In this document: in pieces, positions 1 through 12,500 of the stretch
Layout of the letters: every line of letters begins with the position of its first letter
Position numbering within the stretch: position 1 is the stretch's first letter
Assembly: GCA_030435675.1 (NCBI GenBank)
Contig: CM059622.1
Span: 10,168,001 to 10,232,000, forward strand
DNA from: Steinernema hermaphroditum
Taxonomy: Eukaryota > Nematoda > Chromadorea > Rhabditida > Steinernematidae
Length of the DNA stretch: 64,000 nucleotides
Direction of reading: 5' to 3'
Program-made: the position numbers and the translations under genes
The notes under the pieces: generated by a model
What the model saw: only the letters and a program-made list of their open reading frames with translations
The model's database searches: none
Told to the model about the DNA's origin: nothing

Positions 1-597
1 GTCATTCCTGTCGCTCTGTTGGATCGCTCTTCAGTCGATTGTCTCTCTTCTCCAGAGGAAGTGTGTGCTTGTCCACGTTTCGCCTGCTTCAGCACCCCTA
101 GTTCAACAAACGAATGTTGTAAGGGAGGATTTCTCCAAATCATACGTGACCATAGTCTTTTTTGTTTTGTGCGACATAGAATTATACGTGATTACATCTG
201 CACTTCTCGTGACAAGACACTTGTCATTCCATCAACTCCTTCTTCCGCTCAGCTTCCTACAGTAGGAGATCTCGAAGGCCCTCCATTTCATGCGTGTTTT
301 GATGAGTGTTTACACATCGCCACCTTCTTCGAGCGAAGTTCGCTTCCGTATTCCGAATGCATTCGGACCACTTTTTACACTGCCCAACTTTGGTCGCCTC
401 CTGATTGTTGTGAAATCGTTCCTTTCCTTAAATAATGATATTTATACGTTGCTCGCGTGAACGCGTGACGGCACAAGCCTGAAACTAACCTTCCCCTTTA
501 AGGCCACCAGAACAGATTGAACCCGTCGACTAGAGACTCCCCTCAACCTCCCCTCGGCACCGCCTGCCAGTCGTTTGCATGAGTCCTGCGTGCAGCC
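1..597. other. 5' flank of the RhoGEF gene
   Basis: No gene is recognisable here. The stretch leads into the first coding exon of the RhoGEF gene. The open frames in it have no protein-like composition and no matching splice sites. It probably contains the promoter of the downstream gene, but I see no specific promoter element. Confidence 0.5.
586..597 (+). promoter_or_regulatory. candidate trans-splice acceptor before RhoGEF start
   Basis: A pyrimidine-poor but consensus TGCAG ends at 595, two bases before the ATG at 598. In nematodes an acceptor this close to a start codon usually receives the spliced leader. It supports the ATG at 598 as the true start. A cis-spliced 5' UTR exon further upstream is the alternative. 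Confidence 0.4.
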
Positions 598-3500
598 ATG
601 AAACGGTCGAACTCGTTCGTGAACCTCGAGCTCATCCTGCCACTGGAGAGCTTCCGCTTCACGACGAGCGTGCGCGTACCCTCGCAGGAGGAGATACCCC
701 CAGAGGAGATCCGGACGGCGCCTCCGATGCAGACCTCCTTCCACCGCCGCTTCCAGTCGGCCGACGCCACGAACTCCAGGTGGGTAATTAGTGATTAGTT
801 CCTGGGACAATCTGTTTTGGGCGCGGTTCGCGATGACTCACCTCGGGTTGTGTAATAATCGGTGATGGATGGATACCGTAGGCACACTTTGTTTTGGGAA
901 AGAGGGCGCGAGGACCTTTGGCGAAAGGACGATCTGATTGGGGAAGAATAAACATTACACTTCAGAGGAAGATGTTTATTGCGAGAGCAGTCTTGACCTG
1001 GTATCACTCGCGGTGATCTTCTTTGGGTCGGTCCATTCCACAAGAACCGTATTTTGAAATCTGCACGTTCACCTGCTGATAAGAGTGACTATTTGGCGCT
1101 GGAGTCGTTCTTTATATAAAAAGTGCGTTGTTAGCTTTTGTTGAACAGAAGAATCTTGTTCTCCATCGTCCTTTCAACTTCTTTGATGTCAAATCCTGAT
1201 GGAAAACATTCGTAATTCTCCTCTCGAAGATCGAATTTCAGCAGCATGTGGTGGTTAGTGCAGAATCTTTTTCTTTTTGTTGAAACAAAGAAAACTCTTT
1301 TTGTAACTTCGGCGTTCTTTCCCGAGTGTTTCGTCGCCTTAGACAGCGTTTGAGGGCTATTTAAAGTGCCAAATTGAAATGCACTTAAGGCTATTTGCGT
1401 AATTATGTCTCTGTGCAACTGCTTTGAATTCCGCCTTCTTCTGAGTGCGTCGGCTTCTCCTTTACAATAGGCGCCACTTTGGGAAACTTCTGCATCTCTC
1501 AATGGACGCAGACGTTCAATCTGTCCCTCATGATCTCTTTATTCTCGCCGCTTCAAAGGAACGGACTTCCACGCCAAGAAGTCAAACATCACTTCTTACA
1601 GCACATCTCTGTAATCCGCAATTTCGTCGCGTGACTTCCACATATAACAATTTCCACAGAACCTGCAATTACACCAATTACCAATACACAGCTGTTTGGC
1701 TCGGAAATGCCCACTCTAGAAAGTAGCGACCTCACTGAACCAGTTCCGATGGCCAAAAACGCCATAGAAGACAGGACCTTTGATCTTTGCCGCCACTGAC
1801 CGGTCAGAAAAGGTCCACAGATGATGACCACTTTGAAGCGTCCATGGCTTCTCTCAGGACGTCCCGTGGATTCTTGTAAATGCGATGTGACATTGCCGAC
1901 GCCCATATTGTTTACCTTCATTTCGATGTTTAACTTTCGGAGTGCAATACCTAGAGGACATCTGATGAGAAAAGTGTTTTTACGGTTCCGAAATTTCATG
2001 GTTTCCAAAACCTCTTTCCAATCGATGTATGAAAGGCGAACGGAAAGTTCCGACGTGCAGAGTCCCAATTTGCGTTTTTCGTTTTTCGAGGGAACCCTTT
2101 GCAAGAACCTGTTCTTCTGCATTCGTCCCAGCCACAGAGGAGACCTTCTTCGCTACACTTTCCCACGTTCTTCCGCCTTGGTCAGTGGAGTCTTCGATTC
2201 CGAGTTGTCCCCAACTCGGCTTCGCCCCCTTCAGAACCCTTCCTCGGCCAGTCCGACATACAGTCCGACTCCGCGAATCGATGCGGTCACGGCGCCGGAC
2301 TCGCACCGTATCGTCGCGTGACTAATTTCCTAATTTAATGCGTCTTTTTTGTTTTTCGCGGAGCCGCGAGGCGTGAAAGTGCGTCGGCCGGAGCACAGCG
2401 CTGTCGGGTGACCTTGCGGGGCGTGGCGACGGTCTCCGGCTCGCAGCAGGCGTATTTTCCCCTCGCGCACCGATCGATCGTCGAACTGTTTTCCTTGGCT
2501 TGTCAAGACTTCGTCTCTCAGATTCCCCTCCCCCGATTCCCCTCCGATCATCCCCGCCTCCTGCTTCTTCTCAAAAACCCGTCGGAAGGGTCTGGAGAAG
2601 TCGCGGTTTTGGCGCCAAAACCTGGGTGGGGAAGGCGAAGTGATTTATCGGCGCTTCACTTCTCCTCGCGCCCCTTTCCGCGGACCCTTCGGCGTCCCTC
2701 TTTCGCTAATTGGATCAAGAAGAGCTTGGAAAACGACAGTCCTCTTCTGTTCGAGAGGCGTGAAGAAACCGACGCCACTCGACGCCGACTGTTTATCGAT
2801 CATAATATCGAATTCTGGAGTGATCCGTGCTTGAAGCGTGTTTGTGGGAAAGGGTCTCCATTTCGTGTCTTGCTCTGATCGATCCGTTCCTCCGGAGGAA
2901 TCACCGAAATAGGCAATTAAGTTTCGCCGGTCCGTGGTGACTCCGAGAACAAGTTCCTCCTTCCTAATCGGCTTCCCCGTCTCCCGAAGACGCCTTTCCG
3001 GTCGAAGATCAGTCATCTTCTCCGACTGACTCACTCGCCGAAAGTCTCTCCCACACCATAAATCGCCCCTTTTATGGGATCAGCCGTCACTCGTCCCGTA
3101 AATCACCGGAGGCGCTTCTTCCGCATCTTACAGTCCTCCGCGGCCGCCATTCCTCCACCATATGCGGTGGCGCACCGATCGATCGTCCTCTAAGGTCACC
3201 GAGGGGCGCGTTGTCCAAAAAAGCGTTGGCTTGGCGCCCTCGGTCCGAACAAGGTCGATCTTGTTCGCCTCCTCGCCCCGCAACTTCTCAAATTATCCAC
3301 GTTCGCGCCACGAAGTGGGTCGTCGCCGATATCCATCGGCTTCCTAATTTAGCGGAAAACCGTTTTCCTGTTTCCCAACGCCCCAGGCTAGGGAAACCGT
3401 TTTTCGGACTGTAGACAAGGGGCGGGACGCGCCGGAGGGAAGAAAGCGAAAGAAGAGGGCGGAGGGGATTAGGGATGCTCCGCGCAGAAGCCAGATGGCT

Positions 3501-6500
3501 GTCAGAGTCCGTGGCAAGGGTCCGGGCCCGGAGGGGTGCAGGTGGCCGGGTCTTTTGATCTTCTTCTCATGCCGAGTCGCGAAGGAACGTGCGGAAACGC
3601 GATCTTTTCTTTCCCGTGAAGATGACTAACTGTTTCAAAATTATTAGCGTAAGGGATATGTTGGGAGGTCAGCCTTCGGAATCCTATCCTCTGTACTCGC
3701 CGAGACTTTGAACCCGCGAACAAAGAACGGACTACAAATGCGTTTTTGCAAACGACAAATCCTAGGTGTGCTCGATATTCGCTCTGTTTATGCAGCGCTC
3801 AGCTCCCCTCGGGAATAAGTGTTCTCATTTCCCCCACCTTCACTAACGCTCAATGAATCAGCGCAGATATTAATTAGACGGTGCGTTCTCGTGTCGCTCC
3901 GTGGCTCCTGTGAACCAGGACCAGCCTCGCACATGTTTTTGAAACAATGCTGATACAATGATCTCACTTTTCAAAACAAAATAAAAAGGATTTCTCAAGG
4001 TTTCACTAGAATCCCTTCCTCGTGAATCGTGAATCACCCCTCCCTCGACTTGGCGAATATGTTTTGTATCTGCTTCCTTTCCCCACGGCTCACCCCCAGA
4101 CACCCCTCTTGGAAAAAGAGATACCGTATTCATCCCGCTTCCACATCCCAATCCACTTTCCAAAATCCGATTTCTCAAGGTCCATCAGCAGCCTTCCCTC
4201 ACTGAACTCGTGCAGCCCTCTCCTGCAGCACCACCTTCTTCATTTTTCTCCTCGAGTGACTCATTCGCGCGTTCTCGACCAGTTCTTCCACCCGATTTCG
4301 AGGGTTCCTTCTTGTTTGTTTGCCGCTTTCCTTCCATCTCCAGATCCAGGTCTTCCTTCGGGCACCGGGGAAACCTCTACGTGATGCCTCTTTTGTGTTT
4401 GTTTACCCTCGTGATGGGAGTAACATACAAAACGGCGCGTCTTCTGGTGCTTTCTCCGCGCAGATTCCATTGTTCGCTGCCCAGTCATAATCCAATCGGT
4501 TTTTGGGTGCTTCGACGGTTCGGACAGCTGCCTCCCCCGTGGCGGTTGACACCTCGTCCTATCGCGTTTCAGCTCGAATTCGCCGCTCGAGTCACTTCCT
4601 GTCCCTTCATTTTTTCGTCTTTTCCGTAATTGGACGTCGTTTGCGAAGCGCCGACTGTTGACAGATTGTGGAGGAGGGTCACCCGCCCTCCTAGTCCTGG
4701 GTACCTGTTGCGAGCGAGGGGAGAGGTGCCGCCAGGGACTCGTTGTCTTCTTGGCGCGTTCGCGGAGAGCGTTTTCACATCCGGAAGGGGAGGGTAGCGC
4801 AGTCCTGGACGGATCCCGAAGGCATCTGTCTTCTCGAGGATCCGGCCGTCCACCTGGCGATCTCAGTCGCGGCGCTCCGTTCGATTTCAACACTTCGAGG
4901 GCGTTCGCCGATCGACCTTCCTCCTTCCGCGCTTTCCCCTTCGAAACCCAATCTGTCCGACAAACAAAGTGATCGCCGCGCCAACTTCGGCGCTTCCTTC
5001 CGGGCGCCTCTCCCCGGGGCGCCACAGGCGTTCGAACTTTTTTGTTCGAAGCTGCTAATAGCTCTCTTGACGAAGGAAGTGCAAAAAATCGGCGGTTTTT
5101 CACTCGACGATCGCATGTCACCTCGTCGTGATATGCTCCGCTTGATTCTATTTTGAGTGACATTCGTGATCATCAATGACATCACCAGTGGTTACCTATA
5201 GGTTAGAGCTGTTAACGTCCTTTTCCCCTTCCTCCTTGCAAACCTTTCTATTTAAAGCAACTCACCAGCGCGATTGGAGTTTTGCCTCCATGATATCTCC
5301 TCTACAGTATCCGCCATAAGACGTCTTCTTACATTCCAGACGGTCTCTTCTATACGTCTGCGTCTGATTAGGAGCGTCTATCTGTCTCTCGGGGTCACTT
5401 AGCTCCACGATCCGCGCCGCATTCCTTTCCGGTCATCCGCCTTCTTCCCCGGCCTCTCGGCTGCAAACATGTGTTCGTCGATCGGAGTGCGAATTGATCT
5501 TTCGATAATTTTTATGGCGATACATATAACATCGCGGAGGGCGTTTTTCGGGACGATCGATCGGTCGGCCCTCGGGCAGTCGCCGTTGGCACCTCGGATC
5601 GCCGCGATTCCGTATGTTTTCCGAGGACTGTTGTGACAGTCCGTGTTCTAGCCGAGCAACTACAAGCGCTTTGGGAGAAAAAAGCGAAGACTGCAGACGA
5701 ATGTAATCCAATAAATCAATTGTGATCGTATCGTCGACAGCGCCTCGAGCGCCAAAACAGCGCCTCCGGATCCGCGCTTCCCCTTCGGGAACGACCCCGA
5801 CGCGCCTCCACTTCGGGATTTCGCGTCAGTGTTGTCGTGAGGGGGAAATCCGGCGTTTCCTAGTCACCGTTAAACCTGTCCGCCTCTTATCTGCCGCTTT
5901 TTCTCGCAAAGGCGTCGATCGCGAGGTTCCAGTTCTAACGGCGCCGTCCGACGCTAATCAACCGTAATCTCCACGTTTTGCACGCCTGCAAGAAGCCTTG
6001 AAGCTTTTGAATTTCGTGTTGTTTCGCGATTACTTCGCCTCGCGTTCTGCATTTGCGTCGCCTTTTCTAAAAAGGTCGCATGTCGACTTCCGTTTACATC
6101 GTTCACCGCTTTGCAGAACAAGAAGAAATCAGATTCATGTGGGTTGAGTGTCAAAGGTTACTGTAGCCCCACTATTCATCTGATGTTCCTGAAGTTCAAA
6201 GCTCCTTTACATCCTTACAGCGCCCCTCGGTTCGCCGTTTTCCGCGCTTCTGCCTTCCTCCACTCAATTCCTCTGCTTCTTATCTCCCGAAATTCATCTT
6301 CGAGCGCCTTCGCGCATCCCCGACGTCACATTCCTGCGCCCTGAATCGGCGCAGATGCTCACCCATCCTCGCGACTCTCCTTTTTGCTCGCGACGCCTCT
6401 ATTTTCGTCGCAGAGCGGCTCCACTGATCTCTGTTCTCCAAAAAGACTGAACCACGTCGGAGACCCGTTTCAGAGCCTCAAGAAGCAGCGCAGATGGTCG

Positions 6501-9500
6501 CCGATTTGGGTCAGCACAGGCATCTCGACGGCTTTTCGGCTTAATCTGCACTTATCGTCACTCCTTTTGGTCATTAACGTTTGATTTGAGCAGCGCTGTT
6601 TACTCTTTGTTGTCCGCTTGGCGTAAAACGGACGATTCGGACTTCGGTCGCGACAAACACGTTCTTCTTACATCTACTTTTCGCGACTCTTCGTCGCCGT
6701 CTCGTTCGAGATCTGTTGTGGGAAGGCGTCCAAATCAGCTGATCGCTCGTCTTCGCTCCAACTTTCTTTTTGCAGAAGATAAGAGCTTGCGCCACGCAGA
6801 AACTCGGCTGTGTTGAGCCTACCATCTCCAGCTTTATTCAGGCTGAAGTCCTGATACAGTTTGAACAAACACGTTTAGTTGAGATGATGTTTGTGGTTGT
6901 AGGTGTGAAAGGTGACCAAAAACTAAGACCTTTAAGGGTAGATGGATAGAAAGTGGATGATACTTTGGATTACTGTTTGTTTTCCCCAAGATGAGAACTG
7001 GTGACTAGTTCCTACTTTACTCAACCCGAAAATGCCCTTTTTTCTCCCGTTACTCTCTCTGAAGAAACCGATTCCCCTGTAGCAGCTCAACTCAATATTC
7101 GGATTTTTGCCGAAAGGAACCAGCTCCCCTTAGTACAGTACCCGTCCTTTCGGACAGTGATGGAAAGTGCCAGTTGCTCTTGTTCCGTCAGTTGCATCAC
7201 TCGTCCATCAAAAGTGCCACGAGGCTTACTGTTGCGTCGCGCGGAGCCCCTCGCCTCGGGGCGCCACCGGAGAACATCTGTGGCCGTTCGCCTCCCCGGC
7301 GCTGTAATGTTATCTCAACGGAGGGAGTGCGCGCCTCCGGAGACCGTCCCCTCCGAAGAAGAAGAAAAAGCCATCGGCGCCTTTTTTCCGCCACTAATTG
7401 GCGACTTTCGCCGCCGTTTCGCCCCCTCTCCTAGAGATGCTGGTGGCCGACTGTCGGCGGCATCGCAACGTCTCAAGGCTGCGCAATTTGCATATCGAAT
7501 GGCTTCTCGTTCCCCCTCGATTCGCTCGATTGGCTCCGAATCTTGTCGCCTCCGCGATACCGTATGTGCGAAGGGCGCGACCGCATTCATCCGTTTCCTT
7601 TCATCGAAGACGAGCCGAAGAACATCTGTTTTCGGGGCGATCGATCGAATTCCTTAGCGGTGCTACGCCGATCGGATTCCGGAGCTCCTTCTTCTGCCCG
7701 TCTTATCGCCATTTGCCGCTAATTCACGTGGCGACGTCTCTTAGCAGCTGTTCCTTAAGGGGCCCCGGGGGGAAACGATCGATCCAGATCGTCCATTCAG
7801 CCAAATTCGAAGTGACGGTCGAAAACAGTGTCCTTTCGGCGTTCTTATCTCAAGATCACCTTTGTTCCCCCAGGCCCATTTCCAAGTTTACAGTTTCCCG
7901 TCCCCCGGCTCCCATTCTGCGTAAACACCATCTTCTGGCTACAGGTCGCTTTATTTCCCATTTACGAGCTTCCATGCTTCCATTAATGGCCAATCGATCG
8001 ATATGCAGCTCCTTCGCTGTAATGAGCACAGATCGCGGTGTGAGGAGCGTGTCACCGTGTCGCCTCGGCGAATTCGCTCGTTTCGCGACTTTTCGCGCCT
8101 TTGTCATGCTAAGCAATGCTTGCATTCCCTCGCCGTTTAAATGTCAACATCCGCTTTCTCCGCTTCTGAAACACCTGCCGACACCCGTTTGCAACTCGCA
8201 GGCATTTTTCGAAAAACGTGGAGATCGCAGATCGCCCGGGTTCCGCGTTTAAATATCATCCATTCATAACCGGAGGTCCCCTTGTCACTCAAAGCCGATC
8301 GATCGCCCGGCTTCTCCTCAGTTTCGGTCTTTTTCAGGCAACCAGCAGACGCTTCCGGTGATCGCTTCGCACATCGTCTTCCCTACTCCACGTCCGAAAA
8401 CCCCTTCTTCCCCTCCGATTTTGAAAGCCCCGCCCAGATCTCCTCGACGCCTTTCGGCTTCTTCGACGACGAAGTCTCCTCGACTCACCGAGAGAGTGAG
8501 TCCCCGACGTCACGAACCCCGGGCGACGCTTTCGATTCAGAGGAGATCATCCGGCCGCGCATCTTCTCCGTTTGCGACTCCGCGTCTCCTGACTCGCCCT
8601 ATTCCCTCGACTACGGCTTCTTCCAGGAGAGCCCTGGAATCCGCCTCGCCCCGGGCCAGCCTCTCCGCTTCGTCCGGAACCTCTCTGCCGAGGCGCCCCT
8701 GTACCCCCCGATCGTGATCACGACGAGCACCGACGACGAACGGCCGGTGGCCGAAGAGCCACCGGCTTCCCCCGAGACCATGGCGCTGCTGCTGGACGAC
8801 GCCTCCTCGGCAATGCTCCCGACGTCGTCGACGACAGCAAGCAGCAGCGACAACGACGAACTCCTCGAACTGGACCATCACGGCGTTGACGACGGCGTCT
8901 CCTCGTCGTCATCGATCCCGGAGACTGGCTGCAGCAAGCGCTTCTCCGCCTCCTCGGAGACCTCGGAGAACGACTCCGACTCCACGCGGATGGAGCTGGA
9001 GCCGGCGCCCTCGGGGAGCAAGCCGCTCGCTTTCATCGACCACCGCGAGGATGGCGAAGATGAGGGTGTTAATGAGATGATGACATCGATGGTGAGCGCT
9101 ACGGGAGGCGACGAGCTCGGCTACCAGATGCTCGAAGACGCTTCCGACGCCGAGCCCGAGGAGCGCGAGGAGTCCACGACTCCGACCCCCACGGAAGGCG
9201 CCATCCCCCTCGACGCCATCTTCGCTTTCGACATGAAGAAGTCCCCCTCCCAGGAACTCCCGGTGATCAGCGAAGACGCTGACGAGCACTTCGAGGAGGA
9301 GCGCCCCGTCGAAGCACCAAAGGAGGCGAAGGAAGACGCCGAAGACAAGGTTGGTTGCTATCTGTTACCGTACACCGAGCGAGAGGGTTGGGTCCCGAAA
9401 CGTTTGCCCTTAGGAGACAATGAGTCTAGACCTTGTTGTCTGCATAAAACGCCCGTTCGTTGCACAGTCCATTTTAATTAGCTGACTTGGGTAGGGTGGC

Positions 9501-12500
9501 CGATTTTTTTCGGTTTGTGTCACTTGAGGTTTTTGTTTTGTTGTTGACTCCTGCGCGATTCTGTTTTTTAGACATCGGTGGTGAATGCCTCTTTTCAGCC
9601 GGTGTTTCACCAATCTGAAGCCTCGACGTCTTCGGATTCTGAATCCGCGCCAACTGAGTCCAGCAGCAGATCCGCAAATCCTCCGTTGGAAGAAGCGGCG
9701 CAGGTGATTCCGCAGGTCTCATCTCTAGAATCGTTCGACTTCGCGCGGTCCCCTTCTCCTGTAGAGCTGACCGTGGTCCATCGACGCTCAGTCAGCGACC
9801 ACGTGACACCCTCTCTCTCCCTTCTGCAGGCGCCACCCGAAGAATCCAAGCCTTCTCCTTCGCACTCCGTTCAGGAAGACGAGGTTGACGAGGAGGAAGA
9901 ACAGAAGGACCTAATAACTGTTAGTTTTCCATGTGCCGTTCATACCGTTCATGATGATCATTTTCAGGATAGTCCTCGTCTCGTCAGAAAGCGGATTGTC
10001 ACTGGCCGAAACTTGAAGGCCAGTGGATCACGCATCTACGAGAGTCGTTGCAAAAGTCAGGTGCTTCTGGGAAGCAAAGAACGGAGCAACAACATGTTGA
10101 ACAAGACGTACGGAGGTGAACTCGACCGCAGCCTCTCCAATTCAACTCCGTCGATAAATGAAATCGAAGGAGCCGATGGCGGCCAGATGAAGCAGAAGAG
10201 CGCCCAACCTACACCCGCACCGGTGAGTCGTCGCACCTCTAGTGTTTCGGTGTGCGAATCTCGGACGTCCTCTATGCGGAGTACATCGTCATCCTTGATC
10301 GGTTCTGCTTATGCCGCTCATCAAGTATACTTCATGTACATCATTTCATCAATTCGTGGTTTATTCCAGGGAATTGGCGCCCCCTCCCCTATTCGCAAGA
10401 AAGGGGCTATTGCACAGCCGCCAGTGGCTGTCGACTTCAACCAAAAGTAGGTCTTTATTATACCTCAAAAAATTGCACCGAATTTCACATATCGTGTACT
10501 AACTTTAACTAGCTGCTTGTTGCATGACTGTTTCACCCATGTGCTTTGCTTCTTGCCAATCCAGCTACCCCTAACTTTTTGTTCTGTCTTTTCCTACTCC
10601 TCCCGCTAAGTGCTGTTTGGATGGTTGGCTGCTAACGCTTCCTTTTAGTCTCGAACGAAGAGGATCTGTTGCTCGGAAACATTCCACGTCACAGATAACC
10701 GCTCGGATCAAGTCGATATTCACTAGAGGGAACACGTCTCCGAATGCAGTTTCGCCGAACGTGACTGTGCCAGAGTCGCCAATTTATCAAGAACTTGAGG
10801 AGCGGAAGTCTTCTTCGTTGATCTCGAAAATCGGAAAGATGCGGAGAGAAAAGAGCGATATGTCGCTGTTTATCGCAAGCTCACTACGCACACGCAAGCT
10901 TTCGGATCAGATCTCATCACCACCTGCGGATTCGAAACTGAAGGAAGTCCTACAATCTCCAGTAGTTGTGCGGTCGGCTCCTATAAGCATTGCAACGTTT
11001 GCGGAAGCTGAAGCCGACTCAGAACCCAAGAGCCTCGAACCCGTCGTGAAGATGCGGCAGAAGAAGAGTGACCTCCCACTCGGTCAGAGTGAACCCTCGC
11101 TGTCATTCCGACGATCGCTAGACGAAACGGCGCTACGACTTTTGCGATCGAACACGCATAAGAAGCGTAGGAGCGAGTTTGTCGAAAGATCGGAATTCTC
11201 GCAATCGATACAAAGCATTCGCGAGGAGTCCGACACTGAAAAGTTTATGCCACCGATGAATGTAAGCATGACGCTTGAGGAAACGCCAACGTTGGACGAA
11301 GAACAAGATGAATTCAAGAACGACGAAGCGTTCGAGATGACCACGTTACAGCGTCGCAGAAGAGCAATGACGCCCCGTAAAGAAGACAGACTGAAGCATA
11401 GAATACGGTAGGTAACGACGGATTCGGATGTACTGGCCTATTGGCGAGCGAACGGCAAGCATGCGTACTTCTCCCTCTGTCGCTTTTCCGATTGTTCCAT
11501 ATCCTTTGTTGGTCTCCTGTTCATCTGATCGCACTGTTTTGCGCACGTTTGTATGCACAGCAGTCAGCAGCAGACCTGACAGACCGACAGATGTCACTGT
11601 GCTTCGCCGGTCGATTGATTCATTTGTCACTAAAGCCAGCCAAAATCGCGCTTCTTTCTGTGGTTTGAAACGGTTGAGAAGCACGCTAACATTTCTCTGG
11701 GCCGGCGAACATTGGGCACTAAATTCTGTTCGCTCACCAAAAGAGGTTCTCTTTCCCTTCTTCTTCGCTTTCGCTTACTTCATGCAAATTGCCGTCACCT
11801 TACGTTTTCTGCTGTGTTGAAGGTGTGTGGTGGTGGAGGGAAAAGAAGTGGAAACCCGAAAACACTCTGGCGACGACGAGGCTAATCTCTGCGCGTCGGA
11901 GAACGATCCCTTTTCTCTTCCTCGACACAGATCGAGGTCGTTGCAAGATTTGAATAATCATTTTTGTTCGTACGTTTCAGGGCGGACGGCCATGTAGAAA
12001 AGAAGCGCGACAAACCGAAGGACTCACGGACGGGTGTGTTCACTTTTCTTAGTATGCGGCACAAAAAGAAGGTCAGTGTTGACTATTTACGCTCTCCCGA
12101 TCGTTTACGTGTTTTTATTTTCAGAAACCCGATCAGCGCAGTCTTGTCAGCGCGGTCAATGCTATGAATTCAGCCGTTGGAGGTCCTCGAAGCTCTCTCT
12201 CCCTAGGGGCTACCCCTTCTCCGGAGTCCGCTTCGATCGTATCCGGCGAGCAGCAGTTCTTTGCCGATGGAACAAGCGTCAATTCAGCAATGTGCTCGGA
12301 GCTTGGCTCGGGTATGTTTTTGTGCTTTCTTTCAAAACTGCGTGCAGAAATGGGAAAAGGAATTCAGAGATGCGTCAGATGTTGCCTGATCGCGTCGAAC
12401 AACATCGTTTTGAGGATGGTATTGTTGGAGGCAGGGCTCATTGGGAACGTAGAGGAAATTCGTCCTCGCCTACTGACTCACCGCAGGCCCTCACACCGTC

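Noticed and set aside
4261..5163. 300-residue open frame on the minus strand inside RhoGEF intron 1
   Set aside because: Arg/Lys/Ser-rich, no recognisable domain, overlaps other open frames on the plus strand; best explained by GC-rich composition.
7001..8252. Two overlapping open frames of 218 and 284 residues on the plus strand
   Set aside because: They lie in different frames over the same DNA just before exon 2, show no splice logic and no domain; intron sequence.
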